64,000 bases of DNA, taken from assembly GCF_023065955.2 (NCBI RefSeq), contig NW_026622786.1, positions 49,151,438-49,215,437 of the forward strand, given 5' to 3'. The notes under the pieces are model-generated. The model was given only the letters and a program-made list of their open reading frames with translations, ran no database searches and was not told where the DNA came from. The stretch's first letter is position 1; each line of letters opens with the position of its first letter. Below are positions 11,012-22,049 of the stretch, one piece after another. This DNA comes from Ursus arctos (Eukaryota > Chordata > Mammalia > Carnivora > Ursidae). The position numbers and the translations under genes were made by a program.

Positions 11012-11050
<39 letters not shown>
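11012..11050 (+). repeat. (ATT)n microsatellite
   Basis: About thirteen uninterrupted ATT units. Confidence 0.97.
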
Positions 11051-11261
11051 GGACCCACTCTGAGATAGCATTCATGGTTATTATTTGATTAAAGTCAACT
11101 CTTCTGATAGCAGTAACACAAACAACTTGAATTATGAATGGTGTTCGTCTACCAATTAAAAATTTAAATATGAGACATAAGAAAAAGAACAAGCAAATTT
11201 ACCTCCTTTAGGAATAGATGGACACTTTGATGAAGATATAGCAGTGAATTAACTAAACATT

Positions 11262-11398
11262 TTATATAATAATATAAATATAATATATATAATAGAAATA
11301 TAGAATATTATATAGAAATAATTATATTGTATTATATAGAAAAAATTATATAGAAAAATATATTATATTATATAGAAATATAATAGAAATATAAGTAT
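11262..11398. repeat. AT-rich simple repeat (TATAGAAATA-like)
   Basis: Imperfect units of ATATAGAAAT and TATAATATAA are repeated with drift over about 135 bases. Confidence 0.85.
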
Positions 11399-13937
11399 GT
11401 CATGATTATTATACTGTTACTGAAAACTGTAATGCGCACAAATTGATAGACAGTACCAATTTCCCTCCCAAAAATGTTAAACTAATTCATGTTGTCATAA
11501 ATTGTGCATCAAAATTCTTGTTTTTCCAAAATTACTGACCTTGGGTACTAGTCATCTTTTAAACCTTCCCAGTCTAATAGAAAAACATGTTTCATTACTT
11601 CACTTGTATATCTGCAATAATTATTAAGTTGAGGTTAAGCATGTCTTTTTATGAAATTTTAAATGCAGAGGGCTTACCTTATTATTTGTAAATGAATAAG
11701 ATGGTATTGTTTCATCACATCTTTTACCTGTGGCAAGAGAATAACCAGATATGAGGGAACAGAATAGAAATCAAAGTCTTCCCTATAGAAAAATCAGTTT
11801 TTAGTTAAGTCCCATGAGACTTTAGGGGTAAAAGGAAAAGGTGTTGAAGTTCTCTCAATTCATTACATATCCCCACAATCCCAACCCCCAGCTCCTTCTC
11901 ATTTCTCTACCAAGAGAAAGGTCACGGATCTGAGAATGTCTGATATCCTCCTGGATTTAAACCACATCAATAAACCAACCTTCACCTAGTTGACTGAAAG
12001 GAATGTTTTAGTGTTCGGACAGGAATTTGGACATTACATAGATATAGCCAAAGGGTTTTTGATAACCTTATTCTTCTTGCCAGACACTGACAGTTCACAT
12101 TGTGTAATCTTCAAACTTAATAGCATTTCCCTAGTTTCATTGTCTGAAAATGCCATAGACCACTATCTCTGAGCATGGGTAACTTAGTGTGTCTGTTCCT
12201 GCATAGGAAAAGAAAATTAGATACAGTTCACTGTCAGTCATTTTGTCTTAAACTTGATTATTTCAAATAAAAAAGAATATTTGTTTCTATACAGTTTCTT
12301 TAATATAAGGCATTTAAAAAATAATTAAGAATCTGAGAAGGTTGAGAATAAATAGATAATATGAAAATCATTATGAATGTAATTTATTTATAGTATTAAA
12401 CCAGTGAAAATATGTTTTGTTTTGTTAACTTTCATTATATAAATATATATTGGATTGGTAAGCAGATACCATCTTCTTAAAGTCTAACAAGGTATTATAA
12501 TGTTAAATCCATATCTAAAATGACCAGGAAGATTTTATTATTGTTATATAACCTTTCTGTATTGTATACCTTTAAATATGTCAAGATAATATTCCTGTTT
12601 CTCTAAAGTAAATAGCTGGATAATTTAAGATTTCTATGCTTATGCTAACATTAAATTTAAAAAGATTATTTTACTTCCCTGGAAATAGCTCAACATTTTA
12701 TATAGGTAGCAGAGTTATTACATTAAAAACTCCTTAATTTAAAATTGAACTTGTATTATATTACCCACAGTGTGTGTTTAAATGTCTTTGTAACTGTAAT
12801 CTGTACCAAAATTATCTAACAAAAAAAAAATCTTTTTTATACTTTCCCAATTGTTTTTTCTATGCCCTCTAATATGCTTATTTTTTGGAAATTATATTAT
12901 TAGTTGATTTTCATAAAAATGACTGCAAAATTAAAACTTTGAGGTCTGTGTTCAAATTCCACTTCATACTGAATGTACAGTGAATTGTGTAAAATTATAT
13001 TCAACACATTTAATGAATACCTACTATATGCAAAACACTTTAAGTGCAATAGAGAATATGAATTACAATATCAAGACTCCCTGACTGGCAGTGACAGTTG
13101 TGGGCACTTGAATCTCTTAGAGAATAGGAAGAAGGTCAAAAACGCCATTCAACTGATGAGGTTTATTCAACAATCTATACAGTTGACCCCAATATCTGTT
13201 ACCTTGCCCCATTATGATGCTGAGAATTTGTGACTAGAAGGTAGACTCCATTTTAAATTTGTTTTTCCAGGGAGTCTATTATTTCCACCTCCAGCCAGCT
13301 ATTCTTTGATGCACCACCTCCAGACACCTGTTCTCTGATGATGGCACCACAAGAGCTTAAAGATTTTTTGCCTTGAATTGTATAACTTCTCTCACAGGCA
13401 AGGTCAATCAAAGTGCAACACAGATAAGCTTTTAAACATGGGCAGAACATGTGCATGTACCCTTGCTCTTCTTGTTTACCATCTTGATTCTACTTTCCTC
13501 ATGACATAGCACAGCAGTCATGCAAGGTTTGTCTTTCATAAACCACATCCATTATGGATGTGTCTATCAATTCCTGCCTCTAAATTCCCATGACCTTTCA
13601 GAGTGGAGATGAAATAGACCAGGTCTCTGACTTCCAGGAGCTAAAAGCCAGTAAGTTCACATGGATGTTGTTTGAAAAACTCCTAACAAAAATGGACTAC
13701 TGTATTCTCTCCCTTCCAGTACATAAAACTCAATAATATATGCCTTTCCAGAAGTGTTGGAGATAAGGAAATCTCTCTTACTAATTTACCTTATCTGATA
13801 GTCTATTCTATTTAAGCAAACTAAATAATATATAATACAGTATTTACCCAGTTTACCCAAGAAACTATGGATAAGATAGAAAAGCAGAGTGAAATTCTCT
13901 GAAGCATATTCAATCTCTCCCTCTCGCTCTCCTTCTC

Positions 13938-13984
13938 TGTGTGTGTGTGTGTACACACATACATATATATGTGTATATGTGTAT
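13938..13984. repeat. TG/CA/TA simple repeat with hairpin symmetry
   Basis: TGTGTGTGTGTGTGT is followed at once by ACACACATACATATATATGT, so the GT arm can pair with the CA arm. It follows a CT-rich run at 13913-13937. Confidence 0.85.
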
Positions 13985-15067
13985 TTGAAAATTATTTACA
14001 ATTCTCATTGTTTTCTAGGATGTGATGATTCATTATTTTTCTGAGGACTGGAATGGGCATGGGTATAAGAGCTGAGGGTAGAAGCTCATATGAGATACAC
14101 TATTCTGTGAAGTAAAGTGGGCATTGGCAGTGCTGACAAATGACATAAACAGAAATCAAAGAAGAAGGTAGAGGCTAGGATATCAGCCACTATTTGGAAT
14201 AGAACTATAGTAGAGAGCCCAGGGAATGAAATAGTTTGGGGAAGAAAATCAGATGGTGAGATAATGAAAGTCAAATACCAAAATATGATTCAGCTACATG
14301 ACTCTATCAAATGTTCACCAAAGGAGGTGAGCTGAGGAAATGGTGATTGTGTTTAGATTTCTCATAGCCAGCAATGAAGGGACCAATGACCTCATACCAA
14401 CTTCTGGAGGGAGGAGACAAAATTAGCCTGAGGATTATCTGCTTACCTATGAACATGTAAAGTAATAATTTATGAAGGAATACAACCACTTCTGAAAGAA
14501 TACATCAACAGGAAGTATTTTATGAGTTCATAACAAGGGTGGTCAGGAAAATTTTCAAACAGAAGGGAAGATTTCTAAGTCCTTGCCAATTTATGTTGAA
14601 AATCTCCCACTGCTAAATAGTAACCCAAGCGGCAGTTTCCTGTATACCTTACAAAGCTCAGGTGATCTTAAAGCTCCTTAGGAGAGCATGCTTGTGTACG
14701 CCTGTAGAAAATATGCATAACAGAATTTATATTCTAGAGAATATGAGAATATGTTCATAGCCTAGGCATCAGAGACTAATTATGATTGTGGTACATGGGA
14801 CAAGTGTCTATCACAGAAATCACTATTAGCCTCTTACACCTGAAATCAAAGCATTTCCTTCAAAGTTTTTGGCAGTTCCTTGTCTACATCCTGGGACAGA
14901 GAAGCAAACTGAGTTGTTGTTCTTTTTTTTTTTTTCAGAGTTCTCAGAAAGATAGGTTATGAACTTAAGACACGGTCTCTTAAATTACATTCTTATAATG
15001 GATCCAAGCAACCACACAATGTGGTGAATCAAGCTTTTAAATGTGATAAAATAGGTTTCATTGCACT

Positions 15068-15155
15068 GTGAGCTCCTTGAGATCACAGGATTTATCTTTC
15101 CATTGCCTGACATGTAGCACATGCTCATTCAATCTTTGTTTAATGAATATTTATA
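15068..15155 (+). mobile_element. L2 3'-end fragment, sense
   Basis: The order AGCTCCTTGAGATCACAGGA, TTGCCTGACATGTAGCACAT, GCTCATTCAATCTTTGTTTA follows the L2 tail pattern (agctccatgagggcagggac ... gcacatagtaggtgctcaataaa). Diverged. Confidence 0.65.
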
Positions 15156-15259
15156 GTGTTAATATACATTAATCACTGATTAGTGGAGACTGGAGAAGTT
15201 AATGTTGAATAGGGTTAAAATTCATTCACTATTTCTTCAACAAAAACTACATCAGTTCT

Positions 15260-15476
15260 GGGGCACCTGGGTGGCTCAGTTGGTTAAGGGACTGAATCTT
15301 GGTTTTGGCTCAGGACAGGATCTCATGGGTCATGAAATGCTGGGCTATGCTGAGCACAGGGTCTGCTTGAGGTCCTCTTTCTCCGTCTCTACCCCCTCAT
15401 GTGCGTACACATGTGTGTTCTCTCTCTCTCAAATAAATAAATAAATAAATAAAATCTTAAACAACAACAACAAAAA
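15260..15476 (+). mobile_element. Can-SINE, sense
   Basis: It starts GGGGCACCTGGGTGGCTCAG and ends in five AAAT units, AATCTTAAAC and a CAA-rich tail. It sits inside an older interspersed repeat whose parts are seen on both sides (up to 15259 and from about 15480). A short CAGTTCT match on both sides may be the remains of the target duplication. Confidence 0.95.
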
Positions 15477-15843
15477 ACCAGTTCAGTTCTAACAATTTTT
15501 AAAAGAACTATTCCTGGTACTGAAGATGTGATAATGAATAGCGGGTTCTGACTGTGCCCTCAAGGACATTCCAGGCTAGCAGGAAAAACAGACATCAAGC
15601 CACAATTTAACTCTTCTTGGTGCAAGTGTTACGAAGGAGAAAGAAAGCACCCAGAGCAAATGACAAGAGGCTGTTTCTGATTGTAATGCTGACATTAAAG
15701 TTAAATTTTTAAAAATGTTCTTCTAAATATAGCAAAGAACATGCTTATTGTTAGAACTGAGAGCAGATTCAGAGTAAGTAACACAAAAACACTGAAACAG
15801 GAAAAAGTAAGATGAAAAGTTCCTCATTTTCTCTGATAAGTTT

Positions 15844-16071
15844 TAGGCAAGATTTTTTTTTTTTTGAGATTTTATTTTTATTTATTTGAGAGAGAGAGCA
15901 GGAGCAGAGAGAGGGAGTGGCAGAGGAGAGCTAGAAGCAAGAAGCAGACTCCCTGCTGAGCAGAGAGGTTCATTCCCAGGGGCTCATTCCCAGGACCCTG
16001 AGATCATGACCTGAGCTGAAGGCAGATGTTAAACCAACTGAGCCACCCAGGTGCCCCTAGGCAAGATTTTT
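15844..16071 (-). mobile_element. Can-SINE, reverse, with target duplication
   Basis: The body at 15858-16057 shows TTTGAGATTTTATTTTTATT, the GAGAGAGAG tract and CCACCCAGGTGCCCC. TAGGCAAGATTTTT flanks it at 15844-15857 and 16058-16071 exactly. It contains a small internal duplication of CATTCCCAGG near 15971-15993. Confidence 0.96.
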
Positions 16072-16709
16072 AATACCTGAAGGAACCTGTTTTAAACCTG
16101 AAGGAACCTGAAGAATTGGGGAACGAGGTAATGAGGAAGGTAATTAAATGGACTGATTCTAAACATTATACTCCTAAAGCACCTGTCACTATGCTTTTCA
16201 TGAAATATGGGCTCAAAAAATTTTAAAAGACTAAATAAATTAATTAATTTATAAGACTAAGACAAGATGATGGTTTAAAAGATGCTTAGAGGAGACTACC
16301 AGGTAGGACCGTTTTAATTAGGAACTAAGAGTGCATTTAGAAAGAAATGATATGACAATGACTTGGACAAAGGGATTTGTATTTCTTTTAAATCTTGCTC
16401 TTCAATGCCTCAGGTTGTTCAGATATTACTTCTAATGTTCCATAGCTAACTTACACTTTTGGGCTGAGGATCAGTGCTGGTCCAGAGGATATTAAAAAAA
16501 AAAAAAAAGTGTATCTATCTATTTGCCTATTATCAATGTAGATTACAACTGCACTACTCTTCATTAGAACTCTCATTTTGATATTATGCTGTTTCTAAAT
16601 TTAAAGTGAATATGTCATTTTTTAAAGAAATATGCATTATTTATTAAATCACAAAGTGTTGACTACACTGAATTAGGTCACCTTTTCTATCACAGGTGAC
16701 TGATTTGTA

Positions 16710-16932
16710 GAGACACTGATTTTTTTTTTTTTTTTAAGATTTTATTTATTTATTTGAGAGAGAGAGAGAGCAAGAGAGCACAAGCAGGGTGAGGGGCAGG
16801 GGGAGTAGCAGGCTATCCGCTCAGCGGGGAGCCCGATGCAGGGCTCGATATTGGGACTCCGGGATCATGACCTGAGCTGAAGGCAGACGCCCAACCCACT
16901 GAGCCTCCCAGGAACCCCGAGACACCAATTTT
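16710..16932 (-). mobile_element. Can-SINE, reverse, with imperfect target duplication
   Basis: The body at 16721-16918 has poly-T, AAGATTTTATTTATTTATTT, a GAGA tract and a decayed head reading GCCTCCCAGGAACCCC. GAGACACTGATTTT (16710 on) and GAGACACCAATTTT (16919-16932) flank it and differ at two bases. Confidence 0.95.
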
Positions 16933-18609
16933 CATACAACTCCTCTCCCGTCCCTTGCTTTGTGCTAACAACCTGCTTGTCTTCTGAAGTAAGTGAAAAC
17001 AACTCTGATTTTCCCAAGAGTGCTAAGGGGTAGGTTTTGGGGGGGAGTAGAGCTGTTCAGAAGAAACAGGGTTAAATTATATCTCATACAGGAGAGATGG
17101 AAAGGGATAAATATTGTTGGTTGCCTTATGCTCAGCCATTATACTCTTCTACTTATTAACCCAAATGATTGTAAGCCACTTTCAATTGCATATTCTCTAA
17201 ACTGAAATCAAAATCATTCTGATTAATGGGGAGTTTGTGAGGATCTGGTGTAAAAGAAATTATGCAGTTAGTTTATATTTTAGTCTATTTATACAATATT
17301 CTGATCACACAGCGAATATTACATAGAAAACATAGACGGTATACATTTTTAAAAAATAGTAACATCCTTGGATAGTCATCAATGTAACGCTTGGTTTGGT
17401 ATCATATTACTCTCAAAGTTCTCCAAAGTGCTGAAAAGATACGAAGGTATTTGTTAAAGCACTAGCAATTGTAGTTAAACAGCACATCTGTTAGTGCAGC
17501 GTCATAAATGTTTACTGCTATGAAAAATATAAAGCCAAATTTTAAAAGACCTTATCTGAGGCCTGAATCAATCAGCCAAATGGGTGGGGAGGGTGCTCTA
17601 GACAAATGGAAGAACGTGAACATCAGTTGCTCCGCAAATTATTCCCTGTGGCAAGAAAGCAACAGATGAAGGTCGAAAATCTATAACATTCTACTTAATG
17701 GGAAGTTTGAAGATAAAAAACAGCTATCTTGTTGCACTTAGGATGCTTTTGGCTACAGAGATCAGAAAATATGACTCAGATAAGTTAAACTGATAAGGAA
17801 AGTCATTTGCTCAAATATGAGCTCCAGATGGAGAGAAGTTCTCAGGGGTGGTTGGCCTAATATATCAACAGTGTTATCAAAAACCCAGGTTCTTTCTGTA
17901 TCCTTACTCACAGGTACCCTAGATGATTGGGTGGTTGCTAGTGGTTACTGAAGCTGTACTCTTTCTTCATATGCAGACATGGAATGAGAGGAAGAAGGGC
18001 TTTTTGAGACTCTGTTTTAAATGTTAGCAATCATTTTTTTTAGAAACTTCTACCAAACTTCTCTCTGGTTCTTACCAGCTTGAATCAAATCACTTGCCTA
18101 TTCTTTGATTAATTCCAGATAAGGGGGAACAGGACTTTTTAAACAATCAGGATTATCACAGAACTAAGAGTAGGGACATTTTTTCCTGAGCCATGTGAGC
18201 TGCATGGATAGGATTATTATACCTGAATCAAAGTGAGGTCCTGAGAGGCAGAAATGCCAGAGAAATGAGTTAGAATAAGCAACAAAGAAAGCCAGTTGCT
18301 TTTTATTCACCAAGAGCCTACTATATTCAGATATGCTAGTAGGAATTTTTATTTTGTTGATTATTTAATTAGCATATTATCTACAAATAAAAATGGTGTT
18401 CCGTGAGGGGAAAAGTGTTATTTTCAGCTGGCAACTTAAAAAATTACATAAGTCCTTTTCTTGATACAAATACATTTTGTTGTTATGCAGAAGTGATTTT
18501 GGCATACTTCATGTTTTTGTCACACAGAATATATTATAAAAAGTATATTCAAAGGTTGAGATTTAATTTAATAATTTTTATTTCTGTATCAAGAACAGTC
18601 AAGTAAAAT
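16933..18609. other. Unique AT-rich region, no gene seen
   Basis: No exon is supported. The stretch at about 17350-17720 has few simple repeats and no family resemblance and is a weak candidate for a conserved element. The stretch from about 17740 to 18200 resembles a decayed interspersed repeat that I cannot name. Confidence 0.35.
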
Positions 18610-18840
18610 TGGAATTTTTTTATGTTTTATTTTTAAAGATTTATTTATTTATTTTGGAGAGAAGAGTGGGGGTGAGAGACAGAAGGAGAGGAAGAGAGAA
18701 AGTTAAGCAGACTCCCTGCTGAGCATGGAGCCCAACGTGGGGCTCTTGATCTCACTACCCTGACATCACAATTTGAGCTGAAACCAAGAATTGGACACCT
18801 AACTGACTGTGCCACCCAGGTGCCCTCTGGAATTCTTTTT
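18610..18840 (-). mobile_element. Can-SINE, reverse, with target duplication
   Basis: The body runs from about 18622 to 18826 with TTTAAAGATTTATTTATTTA, the purine-rich tract, GGAGCCCAACGTGGGGCTC and GCCACCCAGGTGCCCT. TGGAATTTTTTT before and TGGAATTCTTTTT after are the probable target duplication. Confidence 0.95.
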
Positions 18841-19104
18841 TTTATTATTTTTAAGAGTGTGAGTTCTATTTTTAATTATTATTTAGTGAAAGTGTGGTGA
18901 AATACAACTGACAGTACAGTTTGGTGCCACCGCCCTGATCCTTGCTACAAAGACTGCAATTTTACCCACCATTCAGTGTAAAATTCAACATGGTGAATGA
19001 AGCAAATAATGTCTTCGCATTATTATAAAAATATCTTTGTCCTTATGGCTTCCTTATAAAAGGTTTAAGGCCATCCAGGGGTCTACAAACCAGTCTGAGA
19101 ACTA

Positions 19105-19301
19105 CTGCTCTAGGGATGCCTGGGTGGCTCAGTCAGTTAAGCGTCTGCCTTCCCAGGGTCCTGGGATCAAGTCCCGCATCAGGCTCTCTACTCAGCAGGA
19201 GCCTGATTCTCCCTCTGCATGTTGCTCCCCCTGCTTGTGCTCTCTTTCTCTCTCTCTCTGACAAATGAATAAATGAAATCTTAAAAAAAAACCCTGCTCT
19301 A
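19105..19301 (+). mobile_element. Can-SINE, sense, with short target duplication
   Basis: The body at 19113-19290 starts GGGATGCCTGGGTGGCTCAG and ends AAATGAAATCTTAAAAAAAA. CTGCTCTA occurs on both sides (19105-19112, 19294-19301). Confidence 0.95.
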
Positions 19302-20646
19302 TAGAAACCTTATAAAGTCAGCCAATTTAACTTACCAATTAAGTTTAGTTTTAAAAAAAATTGCAACATTGTTCTCCTCTTGGCACTGTGGTAGGTGTTA
19401 GGGCAAAAAAGATATATAGTATAATGTTCCTGCTTCTTGAGAGCAGGAACATTCAAGAATGATTCTAGGCCTCGGAGCTGAATTGTGAACAGATAACTAC
19501 CTCTCAGTGTTGTAAGTATTCTGATCTTTCTTGCTCATCTTCACTCTTCTGGGTAGTCTGGGGTTGCTTTTTATTAAAAACAAAACAAAACAACAACAAA
19601 AACCTACTTTAAATTTTCAAAGATTACCTAGTTGTAACAGTTCTCAGTTTAAGTTAGTCCCTTACTCATAGAAGCTGTTTTCTAAAGTTTTGTATCCTTC
19701 CTCTGCTCTTCCCCAAAATGGCATTTTTAATTCTTGGGATTACTGTGTCCTTGTGGTGCTAACAGTGATAGAAAAGGCTCTTTGAATCCATAGGGCAATG
19801 GGGTGTCTTTTTGGACTCTGTACTAATTATTTCCTTGCCCATTTGGTCATTGCTTTGTAGCTGACATTCAGTGACCAAGTTGGAATTATGTTTTTCCTGA
19901 GCCTGGTTATGGGTCTCTAGTCCTCCTAGATAACTTGGCCTCAACTTAGTCCTCATTGGCACTTGAATTTTGGATACAACCTACCTAAACCCTAATCTAT
20001 AGTTTTGGAGTTACTTTCTTCTATTGCAGGAATTTCTGTAGTAAGCTCACTAACAAGCTACTTTCTGTGCCCTTGCAGGGCACTTGGGAATGTCTGGATG
20101 CCTGTGAAACCACAAGGCATTCTGGACATTGACACTCTGGGCAAGTAACTAGTTAGCATCTGTCCAAACACACCTACCATTGCCTTTATTTTGTTTAATA
20201 GGGTTGCCTCTGGTTGTGCAGAATCATTCTGCAGAGGGTTCACCTCACCAATACTAGTGAAAGAATAACCTTTCAGCCCCAGAATTGACCCTCATCTATA
20301 TAGCAAACAATGCTTCTTTAGGCTGGAGATGAAAGGTCAGGACACACAGGTCTTATTGCCTAATTCCTTTACTTCAGGATTTCTCCACTTTCCCAACATT
20401 CATCTGAGGTCAGAAGAGGCAAAATTTTCACTTAGCCCAGATTTCACCAGGATTTCCTCTAAGTCATCGTATACTTCTTCCAGAAAAGTCATTTACCCTC
20501 TACTCCCTCCCCAAGGCTATACGAGTGGAAAGACTGCAATGGGCACAATTTATATGACAGAAGAGTAAAAATATATCCTCTTACATTTTAATACGATAAT
20601 GTATGAAAAACCTCAAGAAGGAGATCAGTCAGGTGGAGTTTTTGTT

Positions 20647-20686
<40 letters not shown>

Positions 20687-22045
20687 AAACTTGGTCACAA
20701 ACCATTAATGAAAAGAGTATTTCAAGAGATAAATTTTCTTGAAATTTTGGGAAACACTGGAGACTTTCAGAAAGGAATAAATGAACCACAAGGTCAGATT
20801 CAGGAGAAAAGTTCAGAATTATGAAGACTTGGAATGCACCACTAACTGGTCAGTGGGGAGTTTCCTAGAGATGCTAAGTTTTTGTTTACTTGTTCAATGA
20901 GATTGTAGAAAGCTGGGGAATAAGCAGGAGATAAGAAAATGGCAGTAAGTGACACTATATTTTCCAAGGACGTGGGTTGAGAAGTGAGTGAATTAGGGCA
21001 GTAGCTAGGAGAAAGACCCTTCATAGAGAAATATTATTTTTGGTGGTTGAAGCATGAGCATGTCCACACTAAGGTCAATGAACTACTCAGAGGAAGTTAT
21101 TGAAGATTCAGGAGAAAGGAGAATGGAGCAAGGCCCAAAAAGCCATTAAATGGATTAGATAAGGATTACAGATAAAGGGTTATTGTGGAAACAGGATGAG
21201 GGACACCTGTGCCCTCGAAGCAGGAAGGATGGAATTGTGAATGTGTGCAAATATCCAAATGTTTCTACACAGAGTGAAGAGAAGATGATGGTGGTTCAGG
21301 CCAGATTGCCTTAAGTTTTATTAAAATAGGAAACAAAGATATTTGCTGAGAGTAACTAGCATAGGGGGTTTGAGGAAAACTGGGAGCAAAATAGTGAAGG
21401 TCTGAAAAGTTCTGTAAAGAAAGTGACTAAAGTACTAGTTGAATATAAAAAGTAATTAGGTACCGAGACTGGAACCCATGACTTTAGTGGCACCAATGTG
21501 CATAGACATAAAATTTTTATCAAGCATCAGTCAGTAGTCTGGGCCAGAGAAGATCACCTGTGGAAGTGATCCAGAGTTGGGATTTTCCTATATGGATGAC
21601 CCAAAAGAATATGAATTTGAAGGATCTGAGCATGTTGGCAAGAGAACAGTTCATGTAATCAACTGAGAAATCCAAGGAAGAAATCGAGGTCAGAAAGGGA
21701 CGAATAAAATGGATTCCATAAATAGAAGGATCAAGTACCTCATTGTATTCAGAAAGAGGTATATCATAGGCAAATAATGATAATAAAATAAAAAAATTAA
21801 AAAATCCAAGTTGAAGGAGCGGCGGGTGATAAAAACGATCTACAGTGAGAACAACTGAAGTGTGTTCTAGGTGAGTTTTCCTGGAAATTAGAAGAAATAA
21901 CAATAGTTTGTTATTGTCCGAAATGTATAGCTGGTTTTCCCAATGCTATACATTGACCACTTGATCTTTACCCTACTGATTTTCAATAGTTGTGATAAAT
22001 CAAGTTGCCCTGTACAGGTGAGTTCATTTCTGTTCTACTCTCATG
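19302..22045. other. Unique region, no gene seen
   Basis: It contains the TTTC microsatellite at 20645-20686. The short ORFs have no recognisable motif. The purine-biased block at about 20940-21480 may be a decayed interspersed repeat but I cannot place it. Confidence 0.35.
20645..20686 (+). repeat. (TTTC)n microsatellite
   Basis: Ten uninterrupted four-base TTTC units, long enough to be length-variable. Confidence 0.97.
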
Positions 22046-22049
22046 AGTG

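Larger units (their letters stand above)
10484..15067. other. AT-rich unique region, no gene seen
   Basis: No coding exon is supported. It contains the ATT microsatellite at 11012-11050, an AT-rich simple stretch at 11262-11398, and a repeat-like phrase 'atgaatacctactatatgc' near 13013 that resembles a common ancient mammalian interspersed repeat. The ORF at 12973-13233 crosses that phrase and is not convincing as a gene. Confidence 0.4.

Noticed and set aside
12973..13233. ORF of 86 codons as a gene
   Set aside because: Its 5' part matches an ancient interspersed repeat phrase and no family motif is seen.
18845..19010. Extra L1 3' UTR fragment, antisense
   Set aside because: GTGTGGTGAAATACAACTGAC resembles an L1 3' UTR, but similarity fades after about 40 bases, so I left it out of the features.
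20645..20686. CRISPR-like or other spaced array
   Set aside because: The only regular arrays are microsatellites and tandem duplications. No direct repeats with unique spacers occur, and the DNA is mammalian.
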